Source of the DNA: an uncultured Eubacteriales bacterium
GTDB lineage: Bacteria > Bacillota > Clostridia > Oscillospirales > Oscillospiraceae
Assembly: GCA_905198835.1 (NCBI GenBank)
Contig: CAJKDY010000003.1
Span: 1 to 64,000 of the forward strand
DNA length: 64,000 bases
Direction of reading: 5' to 3'
The position numbers and the translations under genes were made by a program. Under the pieces are notes generated by a model. That model ran no database searches. It had not been told where the DNA came from and saw only the letters and a program-made list of their open reading frames with translations. Positions 33,069 through 40,118 of this stretch are shown piece after piece. Positions within the stretch are counted from its first letter, which is position 1, and each line of letters starts with the position of its first letter.

Positions 33069-34207
33069 AAAAGGTCATGACCGTCTTCGGCACCCGGCCC
33101 GAGGCCATCAAGATGGCGCCGCTGGTGCAAGAGCTGGAGCGCCGGGCAGGCTTGGAGAGCGTCTGCTGCGTCACCGCCCAGCACCGGCAGATGCTGGACA
33201 GCGTGTTGGGCGCCTTCAGCCTGACGCCGGACTTCGATCTGGACATCATGGAGCCCCGCCAGAGCCTCTACACCATTACCTCCAAGGCCCTTTTGGGCAT
33301 GGAGCGAGTGCTGCAAGACGCCAAGCCCGACCTGGTGTTGGTCCACGGCGATACCTCCACCACCTTTGCCGGAGCCCTGGCCGCCTTTTACGCCCAGGTC
33401 CCGGTAGGCCACGTAGAGGCGGGCCTTCGCACCTACGACCGCTATTCTCCCTTCCCCGAGGAGATGAACCGGACTCTGACCGGGGACCTGGCCGCCCTAC
33501 ACTTTTGCCCCACCGCCGCCAACCGGGAAAACCTCCGGCGGGAGGGGATCACAAAGGGCGTGTACCTCACCGGCAATACCGTCATCGACGCCCTGGGCAC
33601 CACCGTGCGCCAGGACTTTGTCTTCCAAACGCCCCTCTTAAATGAACTGGATTACGAAAAACGCAAGGTGATCCTGGTGACCTGTCACCGCCGGGAGAAC
33701 TATGGCGCGCCCATGGAGCACATCATGTCTGCCCTGCGGCGGTTGGCGGTGGACTGCCCAGAGGCGGAGCTTGTCTACCCGGTCCACCTCTCCCCGGTGG
33801 TACAGGAGGTGGCCCATAAGTATCTGGACGGTATTGAAAATGTTCACCTGATCGCCCCGCTGGACGTGCTGGAGATGCACAATCTCATGGCCCGGGCGTA
33901 TCTTGTGATGACTGACTCTGGTGGTTTACAGGAGGAGGCTCCCGCCCTGGGCAAGCCTGTTCTGGTCCTGCGGCGGGAAACCGAGCGGCCCGAGGCCGTG
34001 GCCGCGGGGACGGTGCGGCTGGCCGGGACGGAGGAGGAACAGGTCTACGCCATGGGCCGGACCCTCTTGGCTGACAAAAATGAGTATGACAAAATGGCCC
34101 ACGCCGTCAACCCCTACGGAGACGGCCGGGCCTGCTGCCGCATTGCCGACGCCATCGAGAGCTATTTCGGCCTGCGGGATGGAGCTGTGGAGGAGTGGCA
34201 TGGATAA
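33065..34207 (+). CDS. wecB: UDP-N-acetylglucosamine 2-epimerase (non-hydrolysing)
   Basis: 380 aa. It interconverts UDP-GlcNAc and UDP-ManNAc, the precursor of ManNAc-containing wall teichoic acid linkage units. FGTRPEAIKMAPLVQEL, VHGDTSTTFAGALAAFY, VEAGLRTYDRYSPFPEEMNR and LVMTDSGGLQEEAPALGKPVLVLR are all family motifs. ATG 33065 overlaps the stop of the transferase gene, showing tight translational coupling; the next gene overlaps its end by 8 bp. Called mnaA in Gram-positive nomenclature. Confidence 0.95.
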   Translation: MKKVMTVFGTRPEAIKMAPLVQELERRAGLESVCCVTAQHRQMLDSVLGAFSLTPDFDLDIMEPRQSLYTITSKALLGMERVLQDAKPDLVLVHGDTSTTFAGALAAFYAQVPVGHVEAGLRTYDRYSPFPEEMNRTLTGDLAALHFCPTAANRENLRREGITKGVYLTGNTVIDALGTTVRQDFVFQTPLLNELDYEKRKVILVTCHRRENYGAPMEHIMSALRRLAVDCPEAELVYPVHLSPVVQEVAHKYLDGIENVHLIAPLDVLEMHNLMARAYLVMTDSGGLQEEAPALGKPVLVLRRETERPEAVAAGTVRLAGTEEEQVYAMGRTLLADKNEYDKMAHAVNPYGDGRACCRIADAIESYFGLRDGAVEEWHG

Positions 34208-34964
34208 GGGCCATCGAAACCTTCTGGCCATTCTCATCGCCGCGGTGATGGCGGTGGCGCTGTTTTCCGCTTTTTCGGTGAACCTCTTTCACAAGACGCC
34301 GGAGGTGGTGCTGCCCACCCTGACGCCTCTGCCCAGCGATGTTCCCGACGATCCCAGCGGCGCGGGGAACTACCAGCGGGTGGAGGTGACGCCGGAGACG
34401 GTGCAGCAGGTGGTGGCCACCCTGGAGCGACCGGAGAGCTACGCCAGGACCATCACTGTCGAGACCCTGGGCAACGGCGGCCGGTTTGGGGTGACTCAGG
34501 CCACCGTGACTGTAGACGGCGGCTGGACCCAGACCACCCTGACCCTGCCCGACCACCGCGTTCAGCACAGCCTGATCGGCGGCGGCAAGCGGTATGTATG
34601 GTATGGCGCGGAGCGGACGTGGCGGGAATATGACGCCAACCAGCGCTCCGCCGATCTAAGCCAGCGCCTGCCCACCTATGAAGACGTGCTGACCGCGGAC
34701 AAGGCGGACATCGTCCACGCCGAATATGCCCTCAGCGAGCAGCTGCCTTGTATCTATGTCGCGGTGCTGGAGCCGTCCACGGGCTATGTGGAGAGCTATT
34801 GGGTATCGGTGGATACCGGGCTGCTGGTCCACGCCGAGTCCAGCAAGGACGGCGAGGTGTTTTACCGCATGAGCGGCTATACTGTGGAGACCCCCGCCAC
34901 CCCCGGCCAGAGCTTTTCTCTGCCCGACGGCGCCGTGATGCACACTACGGCTCTCCCAGACTGA
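34200..34964 (+). CDS. Membrane-anchored hypothetical protein of the tagO-wecB operon
   Basis: 254 aa. An N-terminal membrane helix (NLLAILIAAVMAVALFSAFSVNLF) follows a short positive start, and a Pro/Thr-rich linker (about 33-55) leads to an extracellular domain rich in beta strands (ITVETLGNGGRFGVTQATVTVDGGWTQTTLTLPDHRVQHSL, YVAVLEPSTGYVESYWVSVDTGLLVHAES). It has a LolA/outer-surface-sensor feel, but no family was recognised. The 8-bp overlap with wecB indicates co-translation and perhaps a role in envelope glycan assembly. Its last 20 bp overlap the convergent 109-aa gene. Confidence 0.75.
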   Translation: MDKGHRNLLAILIAAVMAVALFSAFSVNLFHKTPEVVLPTLTPLPSDVPDDPSGAGNYQRVEVTPETVQQVVATLERPESYARTITVETLGNGGRFGVTQATVTVDGGWTQTTLTLPDHRVQHSLIGGGKRYVWYGAERTWREYDANQRSADLSQRLPTYEDVLTADKADIVHAEYALSEQLPCIYVAVLEPSTGYVESYWVSVDTGLLVHAESSKDGEVFYRMSGYTVETPATPGQSFSLPDGAVMHTTALPD

Positions 34965-35274
34965 GCAGAATCGTCAGCCCCAGGGTGATCAGCAGGTCCA
35001 GATCGTCCCCGTCCTCCAGTACCAGAAACAGCACGATCAGCCCCAGCAGGATGTCCCCGGTGTCCAGATGCTCCAGATGGAGGCTTTTCAAGAGACCGGA
35101 GAGGGCCTGACTGATCTGGTTTCCATCTCCAGTCCCGGCCCCGGTCCCAAGGCCGACGCCCAGGCGGCCCAGTAGTCCGCTGAGCAGTCCGCCGCCACTC
35201 TTGCGGGTCGGTTCCGGCTGGGGCGGCGGGTCTATGGGGACGTGCCCCTGGCCGGAAATGTAGCGGTTATACAT
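34945..35274 (-). CDS. Hypothetical protein, third gene of a small cluster
   Basis: 109 aa, not recognised. It opens with MYNRYISGQGHVPIDPPPQP, continues with a Gly/Leu-rich flexible part (GGGLLSGLLGRLGVGLGTGAGTGDG) and an amphipathic helix, and ends with a hydrophobic acidic stretch (LDTGDILLGLIVLFLVLEDGDDLDLLITLGLTILLSL) that may insert in a membrane. ATG 35274 overlaps the stop of the preceding gene by 8 bp, so the two are translationally coupled. The C-terminal end overlaps the convergent gene at 34964. Confidence 0.7.
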   Translation of the reverse strand: MYNRYISGQGHVPIDPPPQPEPTRKSGGGLLSGLLGRLGVGLGTGAGTGDGNQISQALSGLLKSLHLEHLDTGDILLGLIVLFLVLEDGDDLDLLITLGLTILLSLGEP

Positions 35275-35671
35275 CCTCCTGCCCTCCCTTCAGCCCGTCC
35301 AGCCCGGCCCGGACCACTCTGGACAGCCGGGTGATGCGCAGGGCCTTGTCCAGCTTGCCGTGGCGTTCAGGCTTTAAAAAGGGCCGCAGGGCTTGCAAAA
35401 GAGCGGTGCGGCTGTCCTCCGGGCCCTGCCAGGCCGCCAGGGCCTGCATGCCCGCCGCCATGAGCCTGGGATCCAGGTCGAGGCCGGGTTGGTCTTGATC
35501 CGGCTGGCCCGGCTCTATGGGAGGGGCCGGGGCCGGCTCCGCCGTGGGCTGAGCCTGTGTCTCCTCGCTTTGACCGCTGGACCCGTCCAGGGAATGGGCA
35601 ATGGACATGATCTGGCTCATAGCCTGGGGGTTATTGAGGATGGCGCTCAGCTTTTCCTTAAATTGTGCCAT
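35267..35671 (-). CDS. Hypothetical protein, second gene of a small cluster
   Basis: 134 aa, not recognised. MAQFKEKLSAILNNPQAMSQIMSIAHSLDG resembles the short 'NNPQ..SQIM' helices seen in the neighbouring gene product. A Pro/Gln/Glu-rich linker (about 33-68) separates this from a positively charged helical C-terminus (LRPFLKPERHGKLDKALRITRLSRVVRAGLDGL). No signal peptide. The start has AAAGGAGG upstream. Coupled with the genes on both sides. Confidence 0.72.
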   Translation of the reverse strand: MAQFKEKLSAILNNPQAMSQIMSIAHSLDGSSGQSEETQAQPTAEPAPAPPIEPGQPDQDQPGLDLDPRLMAAGMQALAAWQGPEDSRTALLQALRPFLKPERHGKLDKALRITRLSRVVRAGLDGLKGGQEDV

Positions 35672-35689
35672 GGCCCATTCCTCCTTTCC

Positions 35690-35965
35690 TCAGCGGCCCA
35701 GCTTCTTGTCCATCGACGCCATGGCCTGGGCGCCCCGGGGGTCGGCTTGGAGTTTTTTGACCAGCTGGCTCAGGGCCGCACCGTCGCCTGCCGCCGCCGA
35801 TTGGGCCGCTGCCTGGAGGCCGTCGCCGCCCATCTGCTGAAACAGCTGGGCCAGGGTCTTAGCCTCGTCGCTTTGCAGCAGCGCCGCCAGCGCCGCTTTG
35901 TCCCCCAACAGAGCCGCGCCCTTGGGGTCCTGCTTTAAGGCGTTCAGCGGGTCTTGCTTGGACAT
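35690..35965 (-). CDS. Hypothetical protein, first gene of a small cluster
   Basis: 91 aa, not recognised. It consists of three helical repeats: DPLNALKQDPKGAALLGDKAALAALLQS, EAKTLAQLFQQMGGDGLQAAAQSAAAGDG and ALSQLVKKLQADPRGAQAMASMDKKLGR. The first and third share the form 'L(K)xDP(K/R)GA', also echoed by NNPQAM in the next gene product, suggesting that the two proteins arose from one family or pair with each other. GGGAGA precedes ATG 35965. First gene of the leftward three-gene cluster. Confidence 0.72.
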   Translation of the reverse strand: MSKQDPLNALKQDPKGAALLGDKAALAALLQSDEAKTLAQLFQQMGGDGLQAAAQSAAAGDGAALSQLVKKLQADPRGAQAMASMDKKLGR

Positions 35966-36021
35966 ATCCCATCTCCCCTTTCGTCCCAGTATATGAGATT
36001 TTTGCGAGAAGGTGAACTCCC

Positions 36022-36483
36022 ATGCGCGTTTTGGTCTTTTCCGACTCCCATGGCCGGGTCAGCCCTATGGTGGACGCCGTGGAGCTCTACCGGCCCGATG
36101 TGGCCTTCCACTTGGGCGATGTGGTCCGGGACGGGGAAAATCTGCGCTTAGCCTGCCCAAAGCTGACGCTCTACCAGGTGGCGGGCAACTGCGATTGGAA
36201 CGCCAACGGCTACCCTCTGGAGCAGACGGTAGAGCTGGCGGGGAAGCGGGTCTTCTATCTCCACGGCCATACCCAGTATGTGAAGTCCGGCCCGGGCGAG
36301 GCCATCCGCGCTGCCGGTCGCCTGGGCGCCGACATTCTCCTCTTTGGCCATACCCACCGCCCGCTGAACGAAGGCTATGACGGCCTTCTGGCGGTCAATC
36401 CCGGCGCGATCCAGGACCGACGTTGCGCCCTCCTGACCTGGGAGCCCGGCGGCGCGGTGACCTGTCTCTCCTTGGATCTATAA
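36022..36483 (+). CDS. YfcE/MJ0936-type metallophosphoesterase
   Basis: 153-aa calcineurin-like phosphodiesterase. VFSDSHG (first metal site), HLGDVVRDG, VAGNCDWN, LHGHTQYV and LFGHTHRP are the five standard metal-binding blocks. Members hydrolyse phosphodiesters in vitro; the physiological substrate is unknown. The length is slightly short for the family but complete. Ribosome site GAGAAGGTGA. The tRNA-Pro gene follows 88 bp downstream with its own promoter. Confidence 0.9.
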   Translation: MRVLVFSDSHGRVSPMVDAVELYRPDVAFHLGDVVRDGENLRLACPKLTLYQVAGNCDWNANGYPLEQTVELAGKRVFYLHGHTQYVKSGPGEAIRAAGRLGADILLFGHTHRPLNEGYDGLLAVNPGAIQDRRCALLTWEPGGAVTCLSLDL

Positions 36484-36512
36484 AAAAATCCGCAGAAAAT
36501 CAAAATTTCCTC

Positions 36513-36541
36513 TTGCAAGATGGGGCCGACTGTGGTAAAAT
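36513..36541 (+). promoter_or_regulatory. Promoter of tRNA-Pro
   Basis: TTGCAA (36513-36518), a 17-bp spacer and TAAAAT (36536-36541) lie 30 bp before the mature tRNA. Confidence 0.75.
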
Positions 36542-36571
36542 ACCCTAGTCCCTTGGGAGAAAAGTGAATAT

Positions 36572-36648
36572 CCGGGTGTGGCGAAGTTTGGTATCGCGCT
36601 TGACTGGGGGTCAAGAGGCCGTGGGTTCAAGTCCCGCCACTCGGACCA
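36572..36648 (+). tRNA. tRNA-Pro (anticodon GGG)
   Basis: 77 nt with encoded CCA. The acceptor stem CCGGGTG/CACTCGG has one G-T pair. D-arm GCG...CGC, anticodon arm CTTGA-CTGGGGG-TCAAG with anticodon GGG, and T-arm GTGGG-TTCAAGT-CCCGC complete the cloverleaf. Its 3' half is the integration site of the 4.7 kb element that follows, which restores the end of the gene on integration. Confidence 0.95.
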
Positions 36649-36649
36649 G
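36602..36649 (+). repeat. attL, 48-bp direct repeat in tRNA-Pro
   Basis: Identical 48 bp occur at 41239-41286. The repeat spans the anticodon arm through the CCA end plus one base. It is the left junction of the integrative element. Confidence 0.9.
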
Positions 36650-36651
36650 AG

Positions 36652-36686
36652 AAAGTCTTGAAATCGAAAGGTTTCAAGACTTTTTT
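36652..36686 (+). terminator. Terminator after tRNA-Pro (element-encoded)
   Basis: A 12-bp stem AAAGTCTTGAAA with TTTCAAGACTTT is followed by T6. It lies inside the element just beyond attL and ends the tRNA transcript in the integrated state. Confidence 0.85.
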
Positions 36687-36726
36687 CTAACCTTTCAGAG
36701 AAAATGAAAAACAGGCCCAAACAAAA

Positions 36727-36746
36727 GCGCACAAAAAAGCGCACAA
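36727..36746 (+). other. Left arm-type site pair for integrase (GCGCACAA x2)
   Basis: GCGCACAA at 36727-36734 and 36739-36746, the same orientation and nearly the same spacing as the pair at the right end. This is typical of arm sites bound by the N-terminal domain of tyrosine integrases. Confidence 0.7.
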
Positions 36747-36804
36747 CTCTGAAAAGGAAGGTCGGAAAGCCTTGATACGCCTTGAAAAGAAAGGGTGTAT
36801 CACA

Positions 36805-38022
36805 ATGGCAAATATCCGGGAAAACAAGAGAGAGGGCAAGGTAGTTTCCTACCGTTTCACCGTCTGTTTGGAGCGTGACCACATGGGAAAACAGGTGCGG
36901 CGGTACACCACCTGGACGCCGCCCGAGGGCCTGACCCCACCCAAGGCCAGAAAAGCGGCAGAGCGGGCGGCTGACGCATGGGAGGAAGAAACCAAGGCCG
37001 AGTATCAAAAGGAGAAGGAGCAAGGAGCGGCCTACCGTTTGCCGCCAGAGAAACGGCACGATGATTTTGTGGCCTTTGTCAATGACGTTTGGCTACCGCT
37101 GGAAGTGCGTGGCGGTAGCCGCAAGCCATCCACCGTGGCCTTCTATGAGCATATCGTCCATCACATCACAAGCTATTTTGCGGGGACGGTTTTACAGGCG
37201 GTCAGCCCCATCGACATTCAAAGGTATTTCATCCATCTGCGGACGCAGTACCGCACGCCGCAGGGAAAGGCTCTTTCTCCCCAATCGCTCCGCCATCAAT
37301 ATGTGGCCTTGAGCGGCATTTTTGCCTACGCAGAAAAGCAAGAGATGATAAGTAAAAATCCCATGCACAAGGTAGACCCACCCAAGAAGGAGAAACGCCC
37401 GGTGGACGCTCTGACCAGGGAACAGGCCGCCCGGTTCTTCTCCCTGCTTCCATCCTGTCCTCTTGATTTTCGTTGTATGCTCCAACTGCTCATTACAACA
37501 GGCATACGCCGGGGTGAGTGCATGGGCCTACAATGGGGAGACATAGATGAAGGAGCGGGGACGCTGGCTGTACAGCGGGGAGTATCCTACACCCCGGCAA
37601 GCGGCGTTGTGGTCAGCACACCAAAGACGGCAAACGGCGTTCGCACCATCCCGCTCATGCCCAGCACCCTGCGCTTGCTCCAACAATGGAAGGAGCAGAC
37701 CCAGCGGGAGTACCCGGACACGGTGTTGACCAAGGCATACCTATTCCCACAGGGCAAGAATGTGTTTGCGCCCCGTGACCCCAACTCTGTCACCCGGCGA
37801 GTAAAGCGGTTTATGCGGCTCAACGGTTTGCCTGACCTTTCACCCCACGATTTGCGCCATTCCTGTGCCACGCTGTTGTTGGCCCAGGGAGCGGACATCA
37901 AAAGCGTACAGGAGATTTTGGGCCACGCTGACGCAAGCACGACTTTGAATTTTTACGTCAAGGCCGACCTAGACCAAATGAAGGCGGCAACGGATAAGCT
38001 GGCCGCCGCCTTTAACCTGTGA
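36805..38022 (+). CDS. int: Tyrosine site-specific integrase of the tRNA-Pro element
   Basis: 405 aa. An N-terminal arm-binding domain (MANIRENKREGKVVSYRFTVCLERD, beta strands, about 1-60), a core-binding SAM-like domain (about 90-190) and a catalytic domain. Catalytic residues: Arg235 in TGIRRGE, Lys in STPKTANGVR, His348 and Arg351 in LSPHDLRHSCAT, His374 in LGHADAS and Tyr384 in NFYVKAD; all are intact. It is complete and likely active. It lies at the attL end reading away from the tRNA, the usual layout. ATG 36805 follows AAGGGTG; the upstream in-frame codon lacks a site. Confidence 0.95.
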   Translation: MANIRENKREGKVVSYRFTVCLERDHMGKQVRRYTTWTPPEGLTPPKARKAAERAADAWEEETKAEYQKEKEQGAAYRLPPEKRHDDFVAFVNDVWLPLEVRGGSRKPSTVAFYEHIVHHITSYFAGTVLQAVSPIDIQRYFIHLRTQYRTPQGKALSPQSLRHQYVALSGIFAYAEKQEMISKNPMHKVDPPKKEKRPVDALTREQAARFFSLLPSCPLDFRCMLQLLITTGIRRGECMGLQWGDIDEGAGTLAVQRGVSYTPASGVVVSTPKTANGVRTIPLMPSTLRLLQQWKEQTQREYPDTVLTKAYLFPQGKNVFAPRDPNSVTRRVKRFMRLNGLPDLSPHDLRHSCATLLLAQGADIKSVQEILGHADASTTLNFYVKADLDQMKAATDKLAAAFNL

Positions 38023-38032
38023 GGATAGATAG

Positions 38033-38061
38033 GAGGACGGCGCGAGTGCGCCGTCCTCTTT
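38033..38061 (+). terminator. Terminator of the integrase gene
   Basis: An 11-bp perfect stem GAGGACGGCGC with GCGCCGTCCTC and a GAGT loop, followed by a short T-run. The remaining gap to 38308 contains an AT-rich promoter-like stretch (TTGGTATTATATTTATAG) but no other gene. Confidence 0.8.
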
Positions 38062-38308
38062 CGGCCATAGGGGGGTGTATTTGGGAAGATAGGGCAGGGG
38101 AATAAGAAAACCCATCCAGCCACGCCAGCCGCCCCACGAAGCCGCTTTTGTGTTACCGTCACCGTAGCCAGCAAAAGGAAGAAAACTGCGCCGCCGTCGG
38201 GCAACCCCGCCAGCCAACCGCCCATTTGCAGAAAATAAAAAAATTTGGTATTATATTTATAGAAAAAGGGAGAGAAATCCCTTAATGAAGATAAAAAGGA
38301 GAGTAACA

Positions 38309-38851
38309 ATGCCTACGGCACCAAATCAAAAGACAGTTATAATTCACAAGGAAAAGAAGGGATATAATTTCATGTAGGTTTCAAACGATGATTGGATGGC
38401 GTTCAATAAGAACCACGGCCCTTACGCCCTACAAGTTTATTTGTACCTGGCAAAGAACGCCGACAACTACAATCTGGCCCTGTCCCAGCAAGCGGCGGAG
38501 AACGAAGCGGGTATCAAAAGAACGACTTTTCACAAATACATTGACCTCTTGATTAGAGAGGGATATTTGGTCTGGAGAAACGGCAATACTTACGACTTCT
38601 ACGAGACACCACGGGAACCCAGGGAGAAGCCGCCGCACGATGGAAAAGACTGTGCGTGGGACGATAAGGAATGTCCGGGAAACGACTTGCCCACACCGCC
38701 TAACGATCTGAAATGTCCGCAAGCTGATAGAGAAATAGATAACATATACAGGACAGATATAATAGATAAGGAAACAGATAATCAGCAAGAGAAAGAAGAA
38801 ATAGAAAGTGAAACCCATGTACATCCAAAGGATTGGGAATATGTGTTTTAA
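38309..38851 (+). pseudogene. Winged-helix-like element gene interrupted by in-frame TAG
   Basis: ATG 38309 has an ideal AAAAGGAGAG site and opens MPTAPNQKTVIIHKEKKGYN then FM; the next codon is TAG (38375-38377). The same frame then continues for 158 codons: VSNDDWMAFNKNHGPYALQ followed by VYLYLAKNADNYNLALSQQAAENEAGIKRTTFHKYIDLLIREGYLVWRNGNTYDFYE, a helix-turn-helix of the kind in replication or transfer regulators, and an acidic tail to 38851. The TAG differs by one base from CAG (Gln), which fits the context. Translation could restart at ATG 38396, which has no good site. Probable nonsense-mutated gene; a suppressed or programmed stop is the alternative. Confidence 0.75.
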
Positions 38852-38914
38852 GTGAAATCCATTGAAATCCAAGGAAATCACCGTGAAAACAAGAGAGAAC
38901 AAGGTGAAATCCAT
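38852..38914. repeat. GTGAAATCCA iteron-like repeats
   Basis: GTGAAATCCAT occurs at 38852-38862 and 38904-38914, with TTGAAATCCAA at 38862-38872 and GGAAATCA and GTGAAAAC between them. The cluster directly follows the interrupted helix-turn-helix gene. This could be an iteron or operator cluster; nothing else is in the 38852-39030 gap. Confidence 0.5.
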
Positions 38915-39034
38915 GTGATTGCAATGAAATTCAACGGAAACGAGCGGAAACCAGAGCAAAACGAGCGGGAGCGTGGCAAATCCACTTGAATTGCTCTTGA
39001 TTGTCACAAAATTCAAGCGTTTTCGAGAAAATGC

Positions 39035-39061
39035 TTGACAATATATATATATATATATAAT
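39035..39061 (+). promoter_or_regulatory. Promoter with (AT)n spacer
   Basis: TTGACA (39035-39040) and TATAAT (39056-39061) are both perfect hexamers, but the 15-bp gap between them is a pure AT dinucleotide run. Addition of one AT unit would give the optimal 17 bp. It faces the 69-aa gene at 39127. Confidence 0.75.
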
Positions 39062-39126
39062 GTGTTGTGCGAAGTCGGCAAAATACGCTGATTTTCGCAC
39101 AATTTTATTAGATAGGAGAGATTATC

Positions 39127-39336
39127 ATGCGTATCATTCTGGACACCGACAAGAAAACCATCACCGTACCTTGGAACTATCAGAAGAAGCTGGACGAAAG
39201 AAACCAGATTATCATGGAAAGCACAGGCGATGAGAAAAAGAAGAAAACCTTCACCGGGTTTATTGATGAGATTTGGAGGGAAGCAATCGCCCACTCTGAC
39301 AAGTGCGTTTTGACCGGGAAGAAGCCTCAGCGGTAA
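39127..39336 (+). CDS. Small element protein, 69 aa
   Basis: MRIILDTDKKTITVPWNYQKKLDERNQIIMES, then GDEKKKKTFTGFIDEIWREAIAHSDKCVLTGKKPQR. Charged and soluble, with a short beta start and a helical body, resembling small accessory proteins of clostridial integrative elements; no defined family. ATAGGAGAG precedes the start. It is the first gene of the cluster behind the (AT)n promoter, with the next gene 4 bp later. Confidence 0.75.
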   Translation: MRIILDTDKKTITVPWNYQKKLDERNQIIMESTGDEKKKKTFTGFIDEIWREAIAHSDKCVLTGKKPQR

Positions 39337-39340
39337 CACA

Positions 39341-39529
39341 ATGGGCGCACCGAGAGTAACCCCCGCAGAATTTGCGGAAATGCACAGGCTCTACAATGAG
39401 CTGGGCAATGCGGCGGAGGTCGCACGGCGAACAGGCCGGGCCGCCAACACCGTCCGCAAGTACATTAAGCTGAAAGATTGCCCTGCTGTTGTTCGGCATA
39501 CGACAAGGGAATTGATAAGGAAGGGGTGA
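39341..39529 (+). CDS. Small HTH protein, 62 aa
   Basis: MGAPRVTPAEFAEMHRLYNELGNAAEVARRTGRAANTVRKYIKLKD contains a resolvase/Hin-type helix-turn-helix (AAEVARRTGRAANTVRKYI). It is probably a DNA-binding regulator of the element or of its excision, in the role of a directionality factor or repressor. Start 4 bp after the previous stop; both genes are clearly co-transcribed. Confidence 0.75.
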   Translation: MGAPRVTPAEFAEMHRLYNELGNAAEVARRTGRAANTVRKYIKLKDCPAVVRHTTRELIRKG

Positions 39530-39533
39530 AGAT

Positions 39534-40115
39534 ATGAAAAATGAAAGGAGCTTAGCAAGTAAGATAGGAATTTGGGGGTTTGGATTTTTAACTATATCAA
39601 GTGCATTGTTTTTGTTTGGTATTGAAGACGGAGATTTGAACTGGATAGCAATTATAATTTTAATCATTTCAGGGGTGCTGTTGAGCATCGCAGTTTCTCT
39701 TGCTTTTGGGGAAATAGCGGAAATGAAAGGGCACAGTAAAAAAACATATTTTGGGTGGTGTGTTTGCTTTGGTATAGCAGGTCAACTCATGGTCATTGCA
39801 TTGCCAGATCGAGTAAGTGAAAGGCAAAAACAACGAGCTGAAAATAATGCCATTGCCGAGCGGGAGGCGGAGAAAAAAGCTGAGCAAGAGCGCATTGCCA
39901 AAGTGGAAGCGGCCGAGGTCGCAAAGCAAGCTAGGATTGCGGCGTATTGGGATAAGCACCCGGAGGAACTCAAGGCTCTTACGGAAAAGAGAGCAGAGGC
40001 CGAAAAAAGATTAGGTGAACTTACTGCCAGCATATTTGCTGTTGAACAAAGAAAAGCTTTAGAGAATGTAATTTCTGCGATTAATGAGGAGATAAGCAAG
40101 GATAGGGAGGGATGA
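39534..40115 (+). CDS. Two-helix membrane protein with cytoplasmic coiled coil
   Basis: 193 aa. Two or three membrane segments lie at about residues 8-25, 33-52 and 66-84 (IGIWGFGFLTISSALFLFG; WIAIIILIISGVLLSIAVSLAF; TYFGWCVCFGIAGQLMVIALP). A long charged coiled coil (RQKQRAENNAIAEREAEKKAEQERIAKVEAAEVAKQARIAAYW) and a short helix end follow. No family recognised. Low GC, like the next gene. AAGGGGTGA precedes the start. Cargo gene of the element. Confidence 0.75.
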   Translation: MKNERSLASKIGIWGFGFLTISSALFLFGIEDGDLNWIAIIILIISGVLLSIAVSLAFGEIAEMKGHSKKTYFGWCVCFGIAGQLMVIALPDRVSERQKQRAENNAIAEREAEKKAEQERIAKVEAAEVAKQARIAAYWDKHPEELKALTEKRAEAEKRLGELTASIFAVEQRKALENVISAINEEISKDREG

Positions 40116-40118
40116 TAG

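Noticed and set aside
36478..37059. 193-aa minus-strand frame
   Set aside because: It runs antisense through tRNA-Pro and into the integrase gene, so it is not a gene.
38375..38377. Pyrrolysine reading of the in-frame TAG
   Set aside because: No pylTSBCD gene or pyl-like structure in the window, and a Gln-to-stop change explains the codon more simply; kept as an alternative only.
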